From Chamaecrista fasciculata (Eukaryota > Streptophyta > Magnoliopsida > Fabales > Fabaceae), in NCBI GenBank assembly GCA_003254925.1, contig QANZ01005034.1, positions 2,428 to 66,427 of the forward strand: a stretch of DNA of 64,000 nt, in the 5' to 3' direction. Position 1 is the first letter of the stretch. Every line of letters starts with the position of its first letter. Positions 1-9,240 of the stretch are shown piece after piece. The notes beneath the pieces were generated by a model. It did not search any database, was not told the origin of the DNA, and was given only the letters and a program-made list of their open reading frames with translations. The translations under genes were made by a program, and so were the position numbers.

Positions 1-335
1 CAGGAGAAACTAGCTAATGACTAAAACCATGTAGGATTCTCCGGGTCAGTCCAGCAACTCGTAACTCCTTACGTAATTGCACCATGACTCTCGTACCAGC
101 ATCTAGTGCATGCATCCCTATGCACCGAGGTCATGCTGGTCTTAGTTCAATTCAAGTTCCCACTCGAATGATCGACCAGGGACAGTTTTAGATTAATTAT
201 CTTATAATTAATCACGGACTGTTATCACAGTAAACATGCTAATAATGTGATAACCATTAATTTATCTCTATAAATTAATTGATATGTTCACAACATATCT
301 ATAAGATGATTGGCCCTAGGGCACAATCTCCATCA
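1..335 (-). mobile_element. LTR remnant, same family as 29147-31287
   Basis: Read on the minus strand this starts TGATGGAGATTGTGCC and runs colinearly with the first part of the sequence beginning at 29147, sharing the block GTGCCCTAGGGCCAATCA and many following stretches. It stops abruptly at 335, where Copia reverse-transcriptase coding sequence begins, so it looks like an LTR inserted into that Copia element. The rest lies left of the window, so its target duplication cannot be checked. Confidence 0.7.
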
Positions 336-513
336 GATGGATGCTATTACTTTTAGATGTTTGATAAGTCTGACTGTTAATAAAAGACTTTATATTTATC
401 TTATGGATGTTGTTATAGCGATATATATATATATATATATATATGAAAATCCCTGAAGGATTTAAGATGCCTGAAATATGTAAGTCAAGTGATCGAAGTA
501 TATACTCAATTAA
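336..513 (+). pseudogene. Copia reverse transcriptase, upstream fragment
   Basis: Translation gives recognisable Ty1/Copia reverse-transcriptase motifs (MDVV near 411 and KIPEGFKMPE near 445-475), interrupted by an AT dinucleotide expansion at 421-444 that replaces the usual YLYGSLD region. The reading is cut at 513 by the PIF/Harbinger-like insertion and resumes at 2386 with the SLYGLKQ motif. Joining the two sides restores the conserved order of this domain, so this is one interrupted, dead gene. Confidence 0.75.
421..444. repeat. (AT)n microsatellite inside Copia RT
   Basis: A pure AT dinucleotide run inside the decayed Copia coding region. It sits where the conserved aspartate-rich segment before KIPEGF would be expected and shows that the element is long inactive. 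Confidence 0.85.
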
Positions 514-2382
514 GGGTGTGTTTGGGATATAAGTTGTAATGAAATGATGATTTTATATAATGAAATGATAATGAGAAAATTATGTAATGAAAATGGAATG
601 TAAAATGGTGTTTGGATTGTTTGAGATGTAATGAAAAAAATAGGGTGTGAAATTATGTTAAAGAGTATGTAATGATTGTGGTTGGTTAAAATAATTATAT
701 GGGTTTTTGAAAATTGTATAGGGGTAGAATTAGTAATTAATAATGGAATGAGATAGAGATAATGAAATGATGTTTTAACTTTTGGTTGTAGTTGTTATGA
801 AATGAAATGGTAATGAAATTGTCGTGGAATGTGTGCTAAAGGTGAATATTTGTAATGAAGGTTGGAGTTGTTTTATGTAATGAAATGAAAAGACCAAAAT
901 GTAAATAACATGAAAATTTTAAAAACCTTCTATTTGGTCCACGATTTTATATCGATTCAACAAATCGGTCCTTACGAAGTAAAATGTGTGTCTCGGCCCG
1001 TAAAAAATCGCATTCATCAACCATTGGGTCTCTCTCTTATATTCAATGACCAAAACATAAATTTAGGGACCAAAGTAGAATAATCTTTACAAATTCATGG
1101 ACCAAATATTTTATCTTCAACTAACAATAAATTATTATTCAGAATTTGATAAATAATTTCAACAATATACCGTATATTAAAAAATAAGATAATTATTTGA
1201 AAGATTACTGTTTTTTAATTAAATGTTTAAATTTTTATATTACAAAAAACATTACTCATATATATACTAGAGAAAAGACTAAATATATATTTTTGGGTAT
1301 GAATTATATATTTTTTTATTTTTATTTAAGTTGTTGCACTAAAATAAATTACCCATATATATACTGGAGGAGATACCAACATGCATATTTTTTTGTATGA
1401 ATTATATATTTTTTCTCATTATTAGTTTTAAATTTTGTTTTGAATATTGTACACTACAAAAAATATTATTCATATATATACTGGAGGAGGAACCAAATTG
1501 TAAAGTTTTGGGGATTGAATTATATATTTTTTCCTATTACTATTTTTGATTTTTTTTTATATTTTTACATCACAAAAAATATTACTCATATATATACTGG
1601 AGGGGGGACCAAAATATATATTTTTGGGGTCTAAATTATATATTTAATATCATGGACCAAAATGTAAATAACATGGACTGAATTATTTTATTTTAAATTT
1701 TGACACTAAAAAATATTACTTATATAACTTAAAAAATAGAAGAAGGACTGGATTACCAATATATCAAAATTTGTATATTTTGATTACTCACACTTGTTGA
1801 GTTGGTATAATTTCAAGGACTAAAATATTTTTTTCAGGCAAATTAATATAAATTATGTATAATATAATATAATATATTTGAAAAAAATATATTTATATAT
1901 TATTATATTATTATATTATATATATACGCTGCATATATACACAGCTCGTGTGTAGCATATATATATATATATACATTATAATATAATATGTATGTATATA
2001 TATATTATAATTATAAATAAATATATATATATATAAAGAGAGAGAGGGAGTATGAGTAAGAAAAAGAAAAAAATAGTAAGAAATGATGAATGGAGAGAGA
2101 AAGTTATAAGTGTAATAAATGAGGGTATTAAAAATTACCATTTTGCCAAATAGTTTTTCTAAAATTTATATTAGTGTATAGGTAATTATAGGTATTTGAG
2201 TAGGGGTATGTTATTAATTAGGTATAAAAATGTAATGGAATGATGTTGTAATGAAATAATATTTTTGTAATGAGTTTGTAATTGGTAAACAAACAACTTT
2301 TTTACACTGTAGTTTAAGTTATGTATTGAAAATGGAGATAATGAGTTTGTAATGACAATATAATTAAATGCCAAACACACCC
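514..2382. mobile_element. PIF/Harbinger-like non-autonomous element
   Basis: The ends are perfect inverted copies: GGGTGTGTTTGG at 514 and CCAAACACACCC ending at 2382. They are flanked by the direct repeat TAA (511-513 and 2383-2385). Termini of this kind with a 3-bp TAA/TTA duplication are the hallmark of the PIF/Harbinger superfamily. The 1.87-kb interior is AT-rich with no transposase-like reading frame; it holds a four-unit tandem repeat, AT runs and a GA-rich stretch. Removing it rejoins the Copia reverse-transcriptase frame, which independently confirms the borders. Confidence 0.85.
1250..1660. repeat. Tandem repeat, about 4 units of 97-117 bp
   Basis: The block CATATATATACT recurs at 1257, 1354, 1471 and 1587, each time followed by a purine-rich stretch with ACCAA or similar and then GAATTATATATTTT or a close variant. 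Spacings are 97, 117 and 116 bp. The array lies within the PIF/Harbinger-like element and codes for nothing recognisable. Confidence 0.75.
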
Positions 2383-2385
2383 TAA

Positions 2386-3540
2386 GTTGCAAAGATCTTT
2401 ATATGGATTAAAACAATACAGGCGCATGTGGTATAATCGCCTCAGTGAATATTTGCTACAAAAGGGTACAAAAATGATCGTATTTGTCATGTGTTTTTAT
2501 AAAAAGATCTGAATCAAAATTTGTCATTATTGCAATATATAATGATGATTTAAATATCATTGGAACCCCTAAATGTCTTTTCAGAAGCTGTAAAACTCTT
2601 AAAAGAGGAATTTGCAATGAAAGACCTTGGAAAGGCAAAATATTATCTTGGTTTACAAATATTGAACATTTAAAAGAGAGGGTATTTGTTCATCAATCAA
2701 CATATGTTAAACGGGTCTTAGAACGTTTTTACATGGACAATGCTCATCTGTTAAGTACGCCTATGGTAGTAAGATCACTTGACGATGACGTGACGAAGGA
2801 CCCTTTCCATCCCCAAGGGGAAGGTGAAGAACTACTTGTTCCTAATGTGACATATCTTAGTGCTATTGGAGCCTTGATGTATCTAGTTAATGGCACAAGA
2901 CCAGATATAGCTTTTTTAGTAAATTTGTTTTCAAGATATAGTTCTTCACCAACAAAAAGACATTGGAAAGGACTTCAACATATTTTTCGTTTTCGTACAA
3001 AGACCCATCTATCCGTTAAGTACGCTTATGGTAGTAAGATCACTTGGTTATGCCGTTGCTGGTTATCTATCTAACCCTCACAAGGGGCGATCACAAACAT
3101 GCTATTTGTTCACATTTGGTGACACAACTATCTCTTGGCGTTCAACGAAACAAACTTTAGCAGCTACTTCATCAAATCATGCTGAGTTACTTGCAATTCA
3201 TGAAGCAAGTCGTTAATGTGTATGGTTGAAATCCATTACTCAACATATTCATCAGTCGTGTGGCCTATCATCTTATGAGAATAATCCAACAATATTGTAT
3301 GAAGACAATGCCGCTTGTATTGCTCAATTAAAAGACGGCTATATCAAAGGCGACAAAACTAAACATATTTCGCCAAAATTCTTCTTTACTCGTGATCTTC
3401 AAAAGGATGGTGAAATTAATGTTCAACAAGTTTGTTCAAGTGATAATTTAGAAGATTTGTTCACTAAAGCGTTACCAACTGCAACATTTGAGAAGCTCGT
3501 TTATCGAATTGATATGCGTCGATTAAAAGATCTTCAGTAA
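2386..3540 (+). pseudogene. Copia reverse transcriptase-RNase H, downstream part
   Basis: The reading opens with the SLYGLKQ motif and continues through a typical Ty1/Copia C-terminal half: YLSAIGALMYL and TRPDIAF (near 2850-2920), then the RNase H region with ISWRSTKQTLAATSSNHAE (near 3130-3190), LYEDNAACIAQLK and DLFTKALPT (near 3455-3480). It is broken by frameshifts and stops: the strongly conserved FVDD-type motif reads as YNDD in a shifted context (near 2540), and the frame changes again near 3020-3060 where a 32-bp segment is duplicated. It cannot make a functional polyprotein. Confidence 0.9.
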
Positions 3541-3666
3541 TGTTATAAAGAGGGGGAGATACGCGTTGCACTCTTTTTCCCTTCGCCATAGTTTTGTCCC
3601 ACTGGTTTTCCTCGCAAGGTTTTTAATGAAACGACCTTTAATGCGTATCAATAAATCGTGAATATT

Positions 3667-3676
3667 CAAAGGGGAG
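3667..3676 (+). other. Polypurine tract of the Copia element
   Basis: CAAAGGGGAG sits directly before the 3' LTR start TGTTG, the normal position of the plus-strand primer in LTR retrotransposons. A second purine run (AAAGAGGGGGAG, about 3546-3557) lies just after the RNase H stop but is not next to an LTR start. Confidence 0.75.
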
Positions 3677-3956
3677 TGTTGTAAATAATTATGTTTGTGA
3701 ATATCCACATTTGCCTCTTGATATTCTCCGTGTATAGAAGTTTGAGTTTTCCTTTAGTTTCTTTATGCACGTGAATATGATTTTATCATTTCATCATGTA
3801 CATTAAGTTAAATTCATCTCCCTTGTATATCCTTTAGCCTATAAATAGAAGCTTTAGGGTTTAATGCAACTAACCAATCCAGTGGTACAATAAAAATTAC
3901 ACTCCTCATACTTTTCACTCAAGTTTGAGTACCTTTATTCCATATATTTCACAACA
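3677..3956 (+). mobile_element. Copia 3' LTR (280 bp)
   Basis: Starts TGTTGTAAAT right after the polypurine tract and ends ATTTCACAACA, giving the inverted ends TGTTGT/ACAACA. The CTATAAATAG motif near 3838-3847 fits an LTR promoter. The matching 5' LTR would lie left of the window, so the target duplication cannot be checked. Confidence 0.8.
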
Positions 3957-3979
3957 CTTTTACCAATTTCTATAATTTT

Positions 3980-5690
3980 GAATTTTTAGGACCGCTTTGA
4001 CAATATTCAAATAACTGAGCATTTCCATAAATTTCAGGTCTTGAGTTCATTTGAATAACAAATTGTCACCCCTAACTTTCAGAAATTTCAAAACAGGCCC
4101 CTAACTCACGACTCCTCCTTCCTTTCTTTCAAAAAAAAAAAACACTCTCGTCACTCACTCTCCTCTTCCAATTCGCCCCCTCCGCCGCCGCCGCTGCGTC
4201 TAGCTACCACCACCGTCGGAGACGGACCTTTCCGCCGGTCAGACGACGCCGGTGACCGCCGGCGATCTTCTTCTCCGTTGCCCCTCTTCCTCCCTTCTCC
4301 TAGGTATTGCTTTTAACCCATTTCGTCCCTCATTGTGCCATTCTCTAAAATTTTCGACTTTCTGCCATTATTTGCTGGTTTCTGCTACATTTTTGGAGAT
4401 TCTTAGTGTTCTAATTACTCCAAAACAATCCTCTACAAGTTTGGTTTCATATTCATGAATTTTGGACTCGATGTGAAGTTGGGGCAAAACTTTAATTGGG
4501 GTTTTGATCAAATCTCTTTGTTTTCTTAAAATTGATGGTTTGGATGAGTTCAATGGAAGATTATAATGAGTACTGATGTATTGGTTTGGATTTAGGGTGG
4601 GTATTTTGAAACTTGGTTATCATGTATGAAACTTTAAAGTTGCATTTTGGTCCCTATGGGTATTGATGGTTTTGGTGAACTAAATGTAACCCTTAGAAAT
4701 TATGGAGATATCCGAAACAATAATCTTGAATTTATAATGTGGGAATTAATATATGCAAGTTTAAATTGAAAGGAAAGAAAGTAACAAGTTGTGAGATTAG
4801 CTTATTGTCTTGATTTTAAAATTTGTTTATGAACCAATTCTTGATCTCATGGATTTCAAAACATTTTAAAAGCTCCCAAATTGATACCCGAGTCTCTTGA
4901 TGGTCCCTTGGTTAGGTGTTAGAATTCTAGGTGGGTGTGGCTAAGGGTTAGGATGTGTGTTAAGAAGTAGGCATCTTGTGAGAATCTATTATTAGCTTTT
5001 GTGAAGAGTTGAACATTCGGGGTCATTTGAAAGAAATTCCTGTATTGTTATAGGTTGTAGATTATTAGGTTATCGTAATGTTGTTTGTTATAAATTGTTT
5101 TGGGGTAGGCTTAGGGCATGGGATTGGCCCATTTCCGTGCCAGTCACATGCTTCCATAGAGGAGGTCGTGGCATCTTCTGTTCACTAAACACAAAATTTA
5201 AAAATCCCCAATCTCTTCGTTCGGATCCGAGACGAGAGCAGTAAGGCAATAACTTGCCATTTCGAAATCAAAAGCTGAGTCCACAGTGCTTGAAGCTCAA
5301 TATCAGTCTTTCAGTGTGTCTTCGTCCTTCGATAGTAAGTCAGAATTTGAAAAGATATTTTCTGTATCCTCTTCCTCTGTATGTGATTTGATTGTCTTTC
5401 TTAGCTCTGCCACTAATAGTGTCGTGGCTTGTAGATTAGGAATTTGAATTTCATCTGTACTGAACTTTTCAATTCAAATTTTAAATTAAGATGTGGAGAT
5501 AGATACCTATGACTGGGATTGTCGCTGGATTTTCATTCTTTAAACTCTCTTTCTTTGGTGTTCATATTCTGACATTCTGGACATGTTTGGGCACTTTAAG
5601 CTAGGTACTAGGTTGACTGTTTGGAAGCATCTGAACTATGTTTTGACACTTTGAGGCTTCATTTTTTATGTGTTAATAATGTTTTGATTT
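3980..5690 (+). repeat. Leader/promoter segment, copy A (in front of PPR)
   Basis: This segment recurs at about 17850-18810 (copy B, minus) and 23955-24960 (copy C, minus), with a short piece at 19225-19365. Shared parts are about 150 bp of upstream sequence, a CT-rich then CCGCCG-rich exon-like stretch (about 4135-4303), a splice donor-like AG/GTATTG, and several hundred bases of AT-rich intron-like sequence. Copy A is the longest: B lacks the part matching about 4700-5395, and C stops at about 5045. It points towards the PPR gene and likely supplies its promoter and leader. Confidence 0.8.
4135..4303 (+). promoter_or_regulatory. Candidate 5' leader exon A
   Basis: A pyrimidine-rich stretch (CTCTCGTCACTCACTCTCC) is followed by GC-rich CCGCCG sequence and ends at a good donor, CCTAG/GTATTG, with GT at 4304. 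The same arrangement with the same donor is seen in copies B and C. A second leader-like stretch (about 5160-5334, donor GTAAGT at 5335) lies closer to the PPR start and exists only here. Which of them starts the PPR mRNA needs transcript data. Confidence 0.5.
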
Positions 5691-5828
5691 TTCAACTCTA
5701 TGTCACTTGATACATCTCATGTGTCAATCTTACATAAATAAAAAGTTTATTCACTGTTTTTTGTGTCCAAAATCTAACGAATGTGGATGTGAAGGTGCAG
5801 CAAAAGGGGCATTTCAGAACGCTCTGCC

Positions 5829-8800
5829 ATGAGAGCAATAAGCAAGCTCCGAACCCTGCGTTCAATTGTGAGCTACAGAGTTTCAAAATCTCAAATCTTA
5901 TATCTTTCTAACTCCTCTAAGTCATCAAAGCTTCACATGCCTCAGAAAGCCCAAGAAAATTCAACCAAGCAGCCAGACACCGCTAGCTTCGGTGCTCTGT
6001 TCAATGAGATTACCGATATTTTAGGTGCTAATAACTTGATTTCAGATGAGAACTCACCTAGTATATTGAAATCGTGGGAAGTTCCTAGTAAAGAATTGGA
6101 TTCTGACATACATTCGTCTTGCAGCCAGAATGTTCAAAGAAATGCCGAAGATGCTCAGTTGGGGAATTTGGATGAAGATCATGTAAGCCGAATAGTCTGC
6201 GAGATTACAGAAATTGTTCGAGGGGAAAGTGATTTGAATTCCCTGGAAGAGCGATTAGGTAATTTGAATAATATGTTGAGAGCAGAGATTGTCGAGAAAG
6301 TATTGAAGAGGTGCTTCAAAGTACCGCAGTTAGCTATAAATTTTTTCGAGTGGGTGAAGTTCAAGGTTGGTTTTAGTCACACAAGCAGGATTTACAACAC
6401 CATGTTGTACATTGCTGGAGAAGCAAAAGAATTTGGGTTAGTTGAAAAGTTGGTGCAAGAAATGGATAAGCTTTCGGTGAAGAAGGATGTTACTACGTGG
6501 ACCATTCTTATATCCCATTATGGGAAGGCAAGGAGAATTAGCGAAGCACTATTGGCCTTTGAAAATATGAAGAAATCTGGCTGTGAGCCTGATTCAGTTT
6601 CCTATAAAGCTATAATAAATTCACTTTGTATTGCTGGGAAAGGTGAAATTGCCTTGGAGTTTTATAAGGATATGATGCAGAAGGATATGGTGCTTGATGT
6701 AAGAGTGTATAAGATGCTGATAAACTGCATGGCAAAATCAGGAGATTTTGCTGCTGTTCGTTCAGTTGGAAATGACATGATAAGGTTATCTCTGTATCCA
6801 GAATACGCTGTTTATGGTTGTATGCTGAAAAGTTTATGCAATTCTGGGAGAATTAAAGAAGCTTTGGAACTGATCCGTGACCTCAAAAATAAGGATTTTG
6901 CTCTTGAACATGAATATTTTAAAACCTTGGTGAGAGGATTGTGCAAGGCTGACAGAATTACTGATGCTTTGGAAATTGTTGAGATTTTGAAGAGAAAGCA
7001 TAAGGTTGATGAGAAGGATTATGGGATCATCATAAGCGGGTATTTGAGGGGAAATGAGGTTCACAAGGCGCTTGATGTCTTCCAAAGCATGAAAGAAACT
7101 GGCCTAATGCCTACAATTTCTACATATACAGAACTGTCACAGCATCTATTCCGGTTGGATCAGTATGAAGAAGCTTGCAAACTGTATGATGAGATGGTGG
7201 GTAAAGGAATTAAGCTTGATAGTGTGGCGATCACAGCTTTGGTTGCCGGTCATGTTTCGCATAATTATATATCTGAAGCATGGAAACTTTTCAATAGTAT
7301 GGAAAGCCAGGGCATCAAGCCCACTTGGAAATCATATTCAGTGTTTATTAAGGAGCTTTGCAAGGTCTCAAAGACAGAAGACATTGTCAAACTATTACAT
7401 CAAATGCAGGCTTCAAAGATAACAATTGGAGACGAAATATTCCATTGGGTTATAACCTATTTGGAGAAGAAAGGGGAGCTTGATGTGAAAGAGAAAGTCC
7501 AGCAGATGTATATAGCATCTAAACTTGACCCTGAAATGCGCGAACAATCTGTAAAACTAGTATCTGTGGAAAGTAAGGTTGATTTGGATGTGATATCTCA
7601 CCAATCAAGACCAGACAAAATGGACGACTCCTTAGTAAACCCAGAAGTCCAGACTTATAGCGAGCATGATGTTCAAGAAATTTGTAGGATTCTTTCAACC
7701 TCCATGAATTGGTCGTTGGTCGAAGAAAAATTGCAGAAAAGCAACGTCAAATTCACTCCAGAACTAGTTTTGAGGATCTTGCACAATCGAAACATGCATG
7801 GTTGCATAGTGCTAAAGTTTTTCTCCTGGGTGGGAAAGCAAACTGGTTACAGTCATACTACAGAAACTTACAACATGGCAATCAAAATTGCAGGTTGCGG
7901 GAAAGATTTCAAGCATATGCGCAACCTATTCTTTGGAATGAGAAGAAACTCTTATCCAATAACATCAGACACATGGACGATCATGATTATGCTTTATGGT
8001 CGAACAGGTTTGACACAGATGGCTGTTAATTGTTTCAAAGAGATGAAAGCTGATGGTTGTAGCCCAAGTAGGAGTACTTACAAGTATTTGATTGTTACCC
8101 TTTGTGGGAGGAAAGGCAGGAACGTAGATGAAGCAATCAAAATATATGATGAGATGATTTCTGCAGGATGTGTTCCTGACAAGGAATTGGTTGAAACTTA
8201 CCTTGGATGTTTATGTGAAGTTGGAAAAATGTCAGATGCTCGAAGGTGCATAAATTCTCTGAAGAAAAATGGCTATACAGTTACTCTTAGCTACTCCTTG
8301 TTTATTAGAGCTCTTTGTCGAGCTGGGAGAATGGAGGAAGCTTTGAAACTAGTTGAAGACGTTGAAATAGAGAATTCTTCTCTGTTAGATCAGTTAACTT
8401 GTGGAAGCATTGTGCATGGTCTACTACGCATGGGAAGATTAGAAGAGGCATTAGCCAAGATGGATTCCATGAAACAGGCGGGCATAATACCTAGTATCCA
8501 TGTTTATACATCCTTGATAGTTTATTTTTTCAAAGAGAAGCAGGTAGGAAAAGCTATTGAAATTTTTGAGGAAATGCAACGGTCCGGTTATGAACCAACG
8601 GTTGTTACATATTCTGCACTTATACGAGGGTATATGAATGTCGGGAATGTTAATGAAGCATGGAATATCTTCTACCGTATGAAATTGAAAGGGCCATATC
8701 CTGATTTTAAAACGTATTCTATGTTCCTTACTTGTCTCTGTAGGATTGGCAGATCTGAAGAAGCCTTGCAGCTAATACCTGAAATGCGAGAACGAGGGAT

Positions 8801-8927
8801 TGTTCCAAGTACTATCAATTTTCGAACTGTGTTTTTTGGGCTGAATAGAGAAGGCAAGCAAGAATTAGCCCGTACTGTATTGCAACAAAAGTCAGAACTC
8901 ATGAGGATTCGCAAGTTAATAATTTAA
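5829..8927 (+). CDS. P-class PPR protein, At5g06400-like, mitochondrial
   Basis: An intronless 1032-aa protein, normal for plant PPR genes. P-class PPR proteins bind organelle RNA, one base per ~35-aa helical repeat, to support processing, stability or translation. The N-terminus is rich in Arg, Ser and Leu and poor in acidic residues, fitting a mitochondrial targeting peptide. About ten repeats lie at residues 187-530 and about ten more at 677-1020, many with the TYxxLIxGxCxxGxxxEAxxxxxxM pattern. Each array is preceded by a similar non-PPR region with a FFxWV motif, so the protein is an internal duplication. No E, DYW or SMR domain is present. Length and layout match my memory of Arabidopsis At5g06400 (about 1030 aa). 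The start is the first ATG of the frame, preceded by an acceptor-like TTTCAG at about 5813-5818. Confidence 0.93.
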   Translation: MRAISKLRTLRSIVSYRVSKSQILYLSNSSKSSKLHMPQKAQENSTKQPDTASFGALFNEITDILGANNLISDENSPSILKSWEVPSKELDSDIHSSCSQNVQRNAEDAQLGNLDEDHVSRIVCEITEIVRGESDLNSLEERLGNLNNMLRAEIVEKVLKRCFKVPQLAINFFEWVKFKVGFSHTSRIYNTMLYIAGEAKEFGLVEKLVQEMDKLSVKKDVTTWTILISHYGKARRISEALLAFENMKKSGCEPDSVSYKAIINSLCIAGKGEIALEFYKDMMQKDMVLDVRVYKMLINCMAKSGDFAAVRSVGNDMIRLSLYPEYAVYGCMLKSLCNSGRIKEALELIRDLKNKDFALEHEYFKTLVRGLCKADRITDALEIVEILKRKHKVDEKDYGIIISGYLRGNEVHKALDVFQSMKETGLMPTISTYTELSQHLFRLDQYEEACKLYDEMVGKGIKLDSVAITALVAGHVSHNYISEAWKLFNSMESQGIKPTWKSYSVFIKELCKVSKTEDIVKLLHQMQASKITIGDEIFHWVITYLEKKGELDVKEKVQQMYIASKLDPEMREQSVKLVSVESKVDLDVISHQSRPDKMDDSLVNPEVQTYSEHDVQEICRILSTSMNWSLVEEKLQKSNVKFTPELVLRILHNRNMHGCIVLKFFSWVGKQTGYSHTTETYNMAIKIAGCGKDFKHMRNLFFGMRRNSYPITSDTWTIMIMLYGRTGLTQMAVNCFKEMKADGCSPSRSTYKYLIVTLCGRKGRNVDEAIKIYDEMISAGCVPDKELVETYLGCLCEVGKMSDARRCINSLKKNGYTVTLSYSLFIRALCRAGRMEEALKLVEDVEIENSSLLDQLTCGSIVHGLLRMGRLEEALAKMDSMKQAGIIPSIHVYTSLIVYFFKEKQVGKAIEIFEEMQRSGYEPTVVTYSALIRGYMNVGNVNEAWNIFYRMKLKGPYPDFKTYSMFLTCLCRIGRSEEALQLIPEMRERGIVPSTINFRTVFFGLNREGKQELARTVLQQKSELMRIRKLII

Positions 8928-9240
8928 TTCAGATTTTAGACTTAATCAAAAGCCACCTACGCCAGATTTTGTTCTTCACAGCCACATTGTGCTCAATCCT
9001 CCATGAATGTTCAATGAAAACCAAGCAGCAACTGCTGTTTGTTGGCTGTTTAGGCCTCTTGATTGTACCAAAGTAAAAAACCAAGCAGTGACACCCACTC
9101 CAATTTGTGAGTCATCCTTCATCAACGACTCGTTGCTATCAGTGGCCCACCACCCTTAATTGACAATATGCAGTAGTTATCGCCGAGATCCATTAAAGTT
9201 GATCCTCCATCCTTTTCGTGGGCGGACGCGAGAAACAATA
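8928..9240 (+). other. PPR 3' region
   Basis: Follows the PPR stop codon directly and contains no reading frame or repeat that I recognise. Probably 3' UTR and a short spacer. Confidence 0.4.

Noticed and set aside
7165-8029. Extra frames inside the PPR gene
   Set aside because: They overlap the long PPR frame in other frames and have no similarity of their own.
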